From positions 62,001-126,000 of the forward strand of contig NZ_JABBAL010000023.1 in assembly GCF_018607995.1 (NCBI RefSeq): a stretch of DNA of 64,000 nucleotides. Reading direction: 5' to 3'. The position numbers and the translations under genes were made by a program. Below are positions 17,672 to 24,505 of the stretch, piece after piece. The notes under the pieces are model-generated. The model made no database searches and had not been told where the DNA came from. It was given only the letters and a program-made list of their open reading frames with translations. This DNA is from Planktotalea sp. Lineage in GTDB: Bacteria; Pseudomonadota; Alphaproteobacteria; Rhodobacterales; Rhodobacteraceae. The stretch's first letter is position 1; every line of letters starts with the position of its first letter.

Positions 17672-17701
17672 CGAAAAGCCGGCCCCTTGAAGGACCGGCT
17701 T
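17672..17701 (-). terminator. Probable terminator of the BI-1 family gene
   Basis: On the minus strand, 29 nt after the BI-1 stop, a hairpin with arms AAGCCGG and CCGGCTT, extended by a few further pairs, is followed by TTTT. It is a moderately good intrinsic terminator. Confidence 0.65.
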
Positions 17702-17729
17702 GCTAATGATTTAGCGATGTGACGCGTGA

Positions 17730-18506
17730 TTACTCGCGGTTGCCGAAGAGCTGAAGTAACATCATAAACATGTTGATGAAGTTCAGATAAAGGCTGAGTG
17801 CGCCCATAATTGCGGACTTACCCAACCACTCGCTGTCGCCGTGGTGCGCGTGCGCGAGGTATGTGTTTTTGATGTTCTGTGTGTCGTAGGCTGTGAGGCC
17901 AGCAAAGATCAAAACACCGATCGCAGAGATCGCGAACATGATCGCAGGGGAGGCGAGCCAGATGTTGACGATGGACGCCACGATCAGGCCGATCACACCC
18001 ATGATCAAGAAGCTACCCCAGCCGGAGATATCCTTTTTCGTGGTGTAGCCCCAAAGGGACAGGCCTGCGAAGGCAATGGATGTGATTAGAAAAATCTGCA
18101 TGATCGAGTAGCCTGTAAAGACCAAGAAGATCGAGCTTATAGACACGCCCATGACGGCTGCGAAGATGTAGAATACTGTCTGCGCCGTTGCGGCGGACAT
18201 ACGGTTGATTGCAGCACTCATTCCAAAAACGAAGGCTAGGGGGGCGAACATCACAACCCATTTAAGCGGGGAGAGATAGAGGGCAGAACCGAGCGACGTC
18301 AGATACTTGTCAGCACCAATTTGTGCGACCGCTTGTGACGGATCATTGGTGACTGCGAGGCCTGCAATCGCCCAAGCCGCCAAAAATGTGATGAACATGC
18401 CAACGGACATTGTGCCGTAGACCTTGTTCATATGCGCGCGCAAGCCCACATCGATATCCGCGGCTGCCGATCCTACGCCGCTGCGAATTGTACCATATTC
18501 AGCCAT
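17730..18506 (-). CDS. Bax inhibitor-1 (BI-1/YccA) family membrane protein
   Basis: The protein is 258 residues with about seven hydrophobic segments. It starts MAEYGTIRSGVGSAAADIDV, a typical N-terminus for the Rhodobacterales members. The family pattern is VGMFITFLAAWAIAGLA, then LKWVVMFAPLAFVFGMSA, several helices, and the conserved acidic-region segment GLTAYDTQNIKNTY, where an Asp-Thr-Gln motif marks the family. It ends with SLYLNFINMFMMLLQLFG. BI-1 proteins are inner-membrane, pH-sensitive leak channels or modulators of membrane protease FtsH; the role in this group is not settled. A good ggagag ribosome-binding site precedes the ATG at 18506. The gene is intact and has its own terminator. 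Confidence 0.92.
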   Translation of the reverse strand: MAEYGTIRSGVGSAAADIDVGLRAHMNKVYGTMSVGMFITFLAAWAIAGLAVTNDPSQAVAQIGADKYLTSLGSALYLSPLKWVVMFAPLAFVFGMSAAINRMSAATAQTVFYIFAAVMGVSISSIFLVFTGYSIMQIFLITSIAFAGLSLWGYTTKKDISGWGSFLIMGVIGLIVASIVNIWLASPAIMFAISAIGVLIFAGLTAYDTQNIKNTYLAHAHHGDSEWLGKSAIMGALSLYLNFINMFMMLLQLFGNRE

Positions 18507-18585
18507 GAATAACTCTCCATTGATTAAATGATCCGCCGTTATAGCGGTCTTGCACTAATATCGGGTTTGAGGAGGCATATTTCAA

Positions 18586-18615
18586 GGGTTTTCGCATGCA
18601 AATTTGCGAAAACCC
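18586..18615. repeat. 30-bp palindrome upstream of the BI-1 gene
   Basis: An 11-bp perfect inverted repeat (gggttttcgca / tgcgaaaaccc) has an 8-nt loop and lies 80 bp upstream of the BI-1 start. There is no T-tract on the minus strand, so it is not an obvious terminator for the gene beyond. It could be an operator or an mRNA structure. Confidence 0.6.
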
Positions 18616-18707
18616 GTTGTTGATTTTGACTTTTCTGATGCAAATTCCGCGAGCTCTTGCATACGCTAAAAAGACGGGACATTCCAAGTGGATAACTATG
18701 CTTCTTC

Positions 18708-18851
18708 CTAGGCTCGTGTAGCCTTAACGCCAATATCTGCGAGAAAATGCGCATCCAACGTTGCCAAAGCACGACGGCTGCGGGCCATATTCAGCGCGGC
18801 AAAGGCTTTGGAAAAAAGGGTTTGTGGTGCTCCTGCGCAAAAAAGGCCGAA
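18708..18851 (-). pseudogene. DUF1127 (YjiS-like) small protein, 5' end removed at the IS boundary
   Basis: The frame ending at TAG 18710-18708 encodes FSKAFAALNMARSRRALATL and DAHFLADIGVKATRA. The closing LDxHxLADIG signature is the hallmark of DUF1127 proteins, which are arginine-rich and 45-70 residues long. The frame runs without a start codon up to 18851, exactly where the IS6-family relic begins, so the 5' end was lost through the insertion or a later rearrangement. An internal ATG would leave only 29 residues. In alphaproteobacteria these small proteins have been linked to RNA turnover and phosphate or carbon metabolism; nothing more can be said here. Confidence 0.65.
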
Positions 18852-19323
18852 TGAAGATGTTGTTAGAAACAATGCGCCACAGCCTCCGCAAGCGCAATGA
18901 AATCAGCCTTCATACCGCACAGAGTTGACGCCATTCGGCGAGAGCCAGGGCGCGTTTGAATTTGAAATTTTCTCAACTGTAGAAGTGGCGTTCTTGGTTG
19001 AAGTGGTTGTAAACTGAAGAATGAACGGCAACGAGTTCCTGCAAAGTTCGCGTTCGGCGGAAGCGCAGCATTGCCCGTTCTCGCCGACGAAAAGGCAAGT
19101 GTGAATTCTCGGCTCTGTTATTCTTCCAACGACCCGTTTCTTATCGTTCAGCATTGCCGATGACCTTCATCGCAGCGCCATAAAATTGCAGTGGATAAGT
19201 CACGATGACATATAGTCGACCATATAGTTTCTTGTTTTACTGAGGAATTTCAATGCAGCTTTGCAATCTCGGCGTTTGATTACATAGATTTCCAACACTT
19301 CGCCTTCGTGATCAACCGCCCGC
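18852..19323 (+). repeat. 472-bp direct repeat, left copy
   Basis: By reading, this block appears identical base for base to 57022-57493, in the same orientation. Identity begins at tgaagatgttgttag and ends at atcaaccgcccgc; the flanks differ on both sides. It corresponds to the 3' part of the IS6-family relic. Confidence 0.92.
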
Positions 19324-19628
19324 CACAAGAAGTGCGCTTCTCCGTTGATCTTAACAAAAATCTCGTCCAAATACCATTGCCAATTAGAATGAGCGCGCAG
19401 GTGCTGAATCAGTTTCTTTCGGATCTCAGCGGCGAACAGAGGGCCGAAACGGTTCTATCAGAACCGGATCGTTTCATGGCTGAAATCAATCCCGCGTTCG
19501 TGGAACACGAATCCTCAACGTTTCGAAGCGACAATGCAGATCGAATATACATCCTCACGGCCAGACGGGTGATCACTGGACTGATTTAAAAGTATCAAAA
19601 AGCACTGCGGTTTATCATTCACAATGCC
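18852..19628 (-). mobile_element. IS6-family insertion sequence relic, near full length (copy 1)
   Basis: On the minus strand about 777 bp encode a decayed IS6-family DDE transposase. Segments across frames are RGIDFSHETIRFWRNRFGP, SNWQWYLDEIFVKINGE, FLWRAVDHEGEVLEIYVIKR, YGAAMKVIGNAE, NNRAENSHLPFRRRERAM and FKRALALAEWRQLC. There is at least one frameshift around the second DDE aspartate and another near the N-terminus. In-frame TAA and TGA stops lie in the C-terminal third. The outer ends (ggcattgt at the 5' end; gatgttgtta on the plus strand at the 3' end) are weakly similar and probably represent eroded terminal inverted repeats. The element cannot encode an active transposase. Its first 472 bp recur at 57022-57493. 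Confidence 0.85.
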
Positions 19629-19765
19629 AGATCAGCACCCTGCCCCGCTCAAGTCAGCTTCCTCTGACAACACCCCACCAACCTCCCAGCTAAATCCAAA
19701 AGAAATTTTGCCCACGATAATGGTCATGTAATCTTTAGGTTTGAATTAATATCGAACCCACTCGT

Positions 19766-20893
19766 TTAGAACGAACGATTATACGACAGCATCAAAATCT
19801 GCGTCTGGTCATTGCGTTCTTTCTTAGCGGCATGTGCCAAGCTGACGGAAATCGGGCCAACGGCGGTGTTTAGCTGGATGCTGATACCAAAACTTGCCCG
19901 AAGATTAAGACTGTCATCCACAATTTGCGTGCCATTTGGCCCACCTACGACGGAATTCAGGTCCCAAATACTGCCCAAATCCATGAAGACGCCCGGAACA
20001 GCCGTGGCTTCTTCGCCAAACAGATAAGGCATCTGAATATCGGTGCGCAAAGCGACGAAACTATTGCCGCCCAGCGGGGAATTGTTCGCTGTGTTTAGAT
20101 CGCGCGGACCAAAGCCACCAAATCCGAACCCTCGAATAGAGCCTTGCCCCAGAAAGAAGCGATCCCCGATGGATGAAGACGCGTCACCTGCCATTTGTAA
20201 CATGCCACCGCTTAATTTTCCGCTGACAATTATTGAGCCGTTGTTCAATTCGCGCTGCTTGGAAACGCCAGCAAGCAATTTGAAGTAGTTGGTATCGCGG
20301 CTGGTTTTGGCGACATCGGCGCTTATATAGGCCTGCCCTTTGCCTTCACCGGGCAAACCGTAATTCAGGCGCGCACCGATAGAGGTTCTCATGCGCGTGC
20401 CTATATCGGCCATGATCAGCGCGGAATTGGTGGCATCGACATTGCTCACACGATCGCGCGAGAACAAGACGCGCCCTGTCAGCGACGTGTTTCCACCCAA
20501 AGCCCAAGTAAGGCGCGGTTCAATTCCGATGCGCGCGGTATCAAAACCAAAGCTGGACGTGGCGCGGGTTTCGTTATGATAAAGGCGCAAGCCAAATTTG
20601 GGCGACCGACCGAAAATCTCGTCGTTTCGAAAGTTAATCCCGAACAATTTGTCATGCTCGCTGATATCAGCAGAGAAACGGAAAAACGCGTCTCTCCCGA
20701 AAAATTTGCGCGAGGCATAGCTCAGCCCAAGGATCGGGCCACGCTGGGAATTATAAGCCAAACGTGCCCCAACCTGTGCAATTGGACGATCATCGAGCAC
20801 GACATCGTTGCCCTCGATTTCTTCCTGCGCAAAAAGAACGGTGGAAGCGGCCAGAAAAGCGGTACCAAGCGAAGTAAAAAGAAATTTCATCAT
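19766..20893 (-). CDS. Omp85/BamA-type outer-membrane beta-barrel without POTRA domains
   Basis: The protein is 375 residues. The N-terminus (MMKFLFTSLGTAFLAASTVL, then FAQEE) is a Sec signal peptide with cleavage likely after FAQ. The rest is amphipathic beta-strand sequence ending in a C-terminal Phe (SYNRSF), the usual barrel signature. The segment GSIRGFGFGGFGPRD corresponds to the conserved VRGF/Y motif of the Omp85 barrel lid loop, followed by LRTDIQMPYLFG and GVFMDLGSIWD strands typical of the bacterial surface antigen domain. Canonical Omp85 proteins carry one to five periplasmic POTRA domains first, and no room for them exists here. An aagga ribosome-binding site precedes ATG 20893. 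It lies inside the IS-bounded segment next to the giant-protein export operon, so it may serve in surface insertion or assembly (inference). Confidence 0.82.
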   Translation of the reverse strand: MMKFLFTSLGTAFLAASTVLFAQEEIEGNDVVLDDRPIAQVGARLAYNSQRGPILGLSYASRKFFGRDAFFRFSADISEHDKLFGINFRNDEIFGRSPKFGLRLYHNETRATSSFGFDTARIGIEPRLTWALGGNTSLTGRVLFSRDRVSNVDATNSALIMADIGTRMRTSIGARLNYGLPGEGKGQAYISADVAKTSRDTNYFKLLAGVSKQRELNNGSIIVSGKLSGGMLQMAGDASSSIGDRFFLGQGSIRGFGFGGFGPRDLNTANNSPLGGNSFVALRTDIQMPYLFGEEATAVPGVFMDLGSIWDLNSVVGGPNGTQIVDDSLNLRASFGISIQLNTAVGPISVSLAHAAKKERNDQTQILMLSYNRSF

Positions 20894-21050
20894 TGATTTT
20901 CCTTACTTGCTCGGGGATGTGTCATCACTGGCCTGCACACACTAAAAAATCAAATGAATCATCTAGGTTATGCTATCTAGCTCCCAGTTGATTTTGACTT
21001 GTTGCCAAAAGGTCGACTCGCTGCCTGTTTTTATAGAAAGTTTCACCACA

Positions 21051-21806
21051 ATGGACGACCTCCTTCGTAGAGAGCTTCGCGCTTTGATCACTCAAGCGGA
21101 CGGGTTTGATCAATCTTGGTCGATAACGCAGGAACATCCCGTTGAAGAACGCTGTTTGATGTTTTTTGATATGAACCCGCGGTCTGTAAAGGGGCTAGAG
21201 CGCGCAGCGCAGCTTCTGGGCATGTCAAACGGCGTAATTTCGAAGTGGCGTAGTCTGTTGCAGGGCTGTGACGCTATTGGTTTGGGTCTGTCAAAATCGC
21301 TCAAGTCTGTGCGGCTTTATGCACAGTTTTGGGATCAACAGATTGAACGTGTACTGTCCGAAAATCTCGACCCGTTTGCGCTCTATCTAGGGGTGAAGTC
21401 CCTTCCAGATGGATCATTGCGCCAAGACACATACCGATGCGAACCGCTGCTTGCAAGAACGGTGTACTGGCCCGAAATCGAAAAAGCCTGCGCCAAATTT
21501 TCAATGAATATCACCGATTTAGAAACGGCGATGAGCGCGCTAAATGATGAGAACGGCGTGTGGACACGCATCGATAATTCTGGTCGAGACAGTTGGCTGT
21601 TGACCGTTCGCAAAGCCGAGCCTGAACCGGCGCTTGTCGCGCAAGCATTGAGCAGTTTTAAAGGCCACTCACCGGATATGCTAGCGTTTTGTACCAGAGC
21701 CCCGATGCTGCATATCGCGGCGGGCGAAGACCCCGTCAAAGGCGACTTCATTTCGTTCTATTTTGAAGCAGAAGCCGACGATATTATCGAGTTTCTCGAG
21801 CTCTAG
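21051..21806 (+). CDS. Hypothetical protein, unrecognised
   Basis: The protein is about 251 residues from ATG 21051 (MDDLLRRELRALITQADGF); an in-frame ATG at 20970 would add 27 residues of unconvincing composition. I do not recognise the family. There is no signal peptide or membrane segment, so it should be cytoplasmic. A helix-rich segment SVKGLERAAQLLGMSNGVIS KWRSL (written here in two pieces) resembles a short helix-turn-helix-like arrangement but this is weak. It is the only plus-strand gene inside the IS-bounded segment. It converges on the export operon with 12 nt between stops and is divergent from the barrel gene. Its placement makes it a candidate accessory or regulatory component of the system (inference). 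No ribosome-binding site is clear. Confidence 0.7.
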   Translation: MDDLLRRELRALITQADGFDQSWSITQEHPVEERCLMFFDMNPRSVKGLERAAQLLGMSNGVISKWRSLLQGCDAIGLGLSKSLKSVRLYAQFWDQQIERVLSENLDPFALYLGVKSLPDGSLRQDTYRCEPLLARTVYWPEIEKACAKFSMNITDLETAMSALNDENGVWTRIDNSGRDSWLLTVRKAEPEPALVAQALSSFKGHSPDMLAFCTRAPMLHIAAGEDPVKGDFISFYFEAEADDIIEFLEL

Positions 21807-21818
21807 CTGCATACCAGC

Positions 21819-22541
21819 TCACTGAATGACCCGACAGTTTGCGCCCGCGGGCAGCGTAAGGTCGTCATTCTCGACAACAGCGAAGACAGAAAATGTATTG
21901 GACGACGCATCAAAGAACGGGTCAATCGATGTGACGGTCGCCATCGCTTCCGTTCCAGTTTGATCAATGATGATCTTGAGCGTGTCACCTTTGGAAACCT
22001 CGCCATAGGATTCGGCAAGATAGACCAGTTCAGTTTTGAGACGAGTCAATTCGACCAAGGTCAGCAACGATTCAGACCCGATCAATTCGCCCTCAGACAC
22101 CTGAATGTCCGCAACAAAACCGTCAAAAGGCGCGGTGACCTGCGCGCGTGCGATTTCCAAATCAGTCCTTGATAATTTTGCGCCAGCTACGGCAAGTTCA
22201 GTGCGAATTTCTTCGATCTCGTCAAGCGAAATCAGGTTGCCGCGTATAAGCTTGCTGGCCCGCTCCAAACGCTGGACAAGCGAATTATGCGTAATCTCTG
22301 CGACACCGCGATCTGACTGAAGGAACGCATCATCAAGCTGCACCAGCACATCGCCTTTGCGCACAAACTGAGCGCGCTCCACGGGGACGTTACGAACGAT
22401 GCTCACACGGTCGCTGCCGATCTCGGAAACGCGGTTGGGGTTTAGTAAGCAGGTCAAGGGTTCCTGCGACACAATGTTGGGTTGGGTCAGCGCCAACGTC
22501 GGGAATAATGCGAGTGCCATAAGCAAAGGGAGACTTTTCAT
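21819..22541 (-). CDS. Small periplasmic adaptor (HlyD/RND membrane-fusion family) with Sec signal peptide
   Basis: The protein is 240 residues. A signal peptide (MKSLPLLMALALFPTLALTQ) is followed by RNVPVERAQFVRKGDVLVQL, the first half of a biotinyl-lipoyl-like domain. Next comes a helical hairpin of about 60 residues (QSDRGVAEITHNSLVQRLER, IRGNLISLDEIEEIRTELAV), then AQVTAPFDGFVADIQVSEGE, the second lipoyl half, and a beta-barrel segment. This is the adaptor fold that bridges inner-membrane pumps to TolC, in a minimal form with a short hairpin. It has no membrane anchor beyond the signal peptide and no lipobox Cys at the cleavage site, so it should be soluble and periplasmic. A tagga ribosome-binding site precedes ATG 22541. 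It is the last gene of the operon, 62 nt after the SecA-like gene. Confidence 0.85.
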   Translation of the reverse strand: MKSLPLLMALALFPTLALTQPNIVSQEPLTCLLNPNRVSEIGSDRVSIVRNVPVERAQFVRKGDVLVQLDDAFLQSDRGVAEITHNSLVQRLERASKLIRGNLISLDEIEEIRTELAVAGAKLSRTDLEIARAQVTAPFDGFVADIQVSEGELIGSESLLTLVELTRLKTELVYLAESYGEVSKGDTLKIIIDQTGTEAMATVTSIDPFFDASSNTFSVFAVVENDDLTLPAGANCRVIQ

Positions 22542-22603
22542 AGACTGGTCCTACTCGGTTTTTGGCCCTCAAGCGCAATGCTCTGGCGTGTGCGTGAAAA
22601 CTA

Positions 22604-24505
22604 TCAGCGATAGCCAATGTGTTTGGCAAGCTCTTGTTCGCGCAGCAGGCTTTTACGTCGGATGCTACGCGCGCGTCTATCGCGATTGGTTTGGATTTGC
22701 GACAAGGCCCATCTGGGGAGCAAACGCAGGTTTAACCATAGGGTCATCATCCTGCGCCAAGACGATTGCGCACCATCAACCAGCCCACGATCTTCAAGAC
22801 TGATGACCGTTTCATAACTGCCGGGATCACCTTGGCGACCCGCGCGCCCATACAGTTGTCGCTCAAGGCGTCCAGATGCCATGATGCTGCAAATCATCAC
22901 ATGCAAACCGCCCGCCGCGCGTGTTTCATCGGCCAACAAAATATCCGTTCCGCGCCCCGCCAAATGGGTTGCAATCGTAATGGCGCCGCGTTCCCCGGCC
23001 TTGCCTACCAGTTCCGCTTCTTGCTCTTCCGAAAGCGCATCAAGTACCGCTACGTCGCAACCACTTTGCGCAAAAACATCAGCAAGCGCTTGGGCTTCAG
23101 CCACATCATTAACCCCCACCAAAACTGATCGATCTTGCGCCACTTTTTGCGCCTGCTCCAACACATAGGCCCATTTCTGAAAGGCAAGGCTAAACACTTG
23201 AAGCCCCTGCCCACGCAATTTTGTGGGCGCATGCGACGAAATCGGACGCACAAGGATCTGATAGATCGCCCAAAGTTCAGGACGACATTCGCGTGCGGTC
23301 CCTGTGAGACCAGCCAGAATGCGATACTGGCGAAAATACGTTTGCTGGGTGATTTGCGCGACGGTTTGCGCTTCTGGTGTGGGTTCTAAATTTGTAGCGA
23401 TTTCAACCATTTGATGTAGCCCGTACGACCACCGTCGATCTGGCATCAACCGCCCGGTGGATTGATCGATCAAGACGACTTCTCCATCGCGCACCACAAA
23501 AGATTCCCCTTCGCGAAACCCGTAAACGGCGGACAAAGCTTGCTCAGTGAGGCCCACAATATCGTCGCTACGCGCTAAAGGATGCGCCAAAGTTGGTGCA
23601 AATCTCTCCAACGCTCCCAAGCCCTGATCGGTCAGCCGCCAACTGCCCTGCCCGTCAAGCAAGCGCTCTTTGTCCTCAAGACTATTGCGTGCGAAGTCCA
23701 CCAAACTGTAGAACAGTTCGACATCAATATCAGATACTTTGTCGCCCGGTTCAGACAAGATCATCGGCGTTGTCGCATCATCTATCAAAACGCTATCGGC
23801 TTCATCGACAATTGCGAAGGCCTGCCCCATTTGGCGTGGAATAGCCTCCCCACTTTGACGCCTCTCACGCTTGTCACGCAGGTGGTCAAAAACGTAAATC
23901 TTGTTTGTGGAATACAGGATATCCACGTCGTAGGACGCTTGCTTTTCTTCATCCGTAGTATCGGAGGTCATAACCGCATTCGACAGATTCAACCGCGCAG
24001 CGAGCGGCACCATCAATTTGTGATCGCGGCTGGCAAGATAGTCATTTACAGTGATCACGTGGGTCGAAACTCCCGCACGTGCGGCGATCAAGGCGGCCAA
24101 GGCAGCGGCGAGTGTTTTTCCCTCGCCCGTGCGCAATTCCACACATTCACCGCGCAGCAACGCCAACGCGCAAGCGATTTGATTGTCGCGAAGATTTAAC
24201 CCCGTTTCGCGGCGGATCACCTCTAGCACTTGCGCGAAGGCCATGCCGCCTTCTGCAGGCACCAATAGGTCTTGCGCGCGCGTTTGATTGTCTTCCAAGT
24301 GACGTTCAAGCTGCGTATCGCTCAAGGTACGTAGCTCAAGCCAGTGCTTTTCGATCGCCTTCGCGACCTTTCGCGTTCGCGCCGGTTTACGTAGAATGCG
24401 CCAGCCAAGCCGTTCGTGAAACATCAGCGCATATTTATGAAGCGGCTTCACAATGCGCAAAACCGGTTTGCGTCGCGACCTTGCAAAGGGCCTCAGCTCA
24501 GACAC
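22604..24505 (-). CDS. Short SecA-like translocase ATPase, accessory SecA paralogue
   Basis: The protein is about 633 residues from GTG 24505, which overlaps the stop of the M50 gene; a TTG at 24577 also opens the frame but lies well inside the M50 gene. SecA motor motifs appear in order: Walker A RTGEGKT (~127), DEADSVLIDDATTPMILS (~234), the SecA-specific segment DQSTGRLMPDRRWSYGLHQ (~347-365), TYFRQYRILAGLTGTA, TIATHLAGRGTDI (~510) and RLERQLYGRAGRQGDPGS (~546). A short substrate-clamp (PPXD) region lies between motor halves. Compared with ~900-residue housekeeping SecA, most of the helical wing/scaffold end and the C-terminal zinc tail are absent. It is therefore not the general SecA. It sits inside an operon for a giant surface protein that lacks an ABC exporter, so it is the best candidate for the export motor (inference). 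Confidence 0.9.
   Translation of the reverse strand: MSELRPFARSRRKPVLRIVKPLHKYALMFHERLGWRILRKPARTRKVAKAIEKHWLELRTLSDTQLERHLEDNQTRAQDLLVPAEGGMAFAQVLEVIRRETGLNLRDNQIACALALLRGECVELRTGEGKTLAAALAALIAARAGVSTHVITVNDYLASRDHKLMVPLAARLNLSNAVMTSDTTDEEKQASYDVDILYSTNKIYVFDHLRDKRERRQSGEAIPRQMGQAFAIVDEADSVLIDDATTPMILSEPGDKVSDIDVELFYSLVDFARNSLEDKERLLDGQGSWRLTDQGLGALERFAPTLAHPLARSDDIVGLTEQALSAVYGFREGESFVVRDGEVVLIDQSTGRLMPDRRWSYGLHQMVEIATNLEPTPEAQTVAQITQQTYFRQYRILAGLTGTARECRPELWAIYQILVRPISSHAPTKLRGQGLQVFSLAFQKWAYVLEQAQKVAQDRSVLVGVNDVAEAQALADVFAQSGCDVAVLDALSEEQEAELVGKAGERGAITIATHLAGRGTDILLADETRAAGGLHVMICSIMASGRLERQLYGRAGRQGDPGSYETVISLEDRGLVDGAQSSWRRMMTLWLNLRLLPRWALSQIQTNRDRRARSIRRKSLLREQELAKHIGYR

Noticed and set aside
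22604-24505. Reading the SecA-like gene as the cell's housekeeping secA.
   Set aside because: It is about 270 residues too short, lacks the C-terminal zinc tail and is embedded in an accessory operon.
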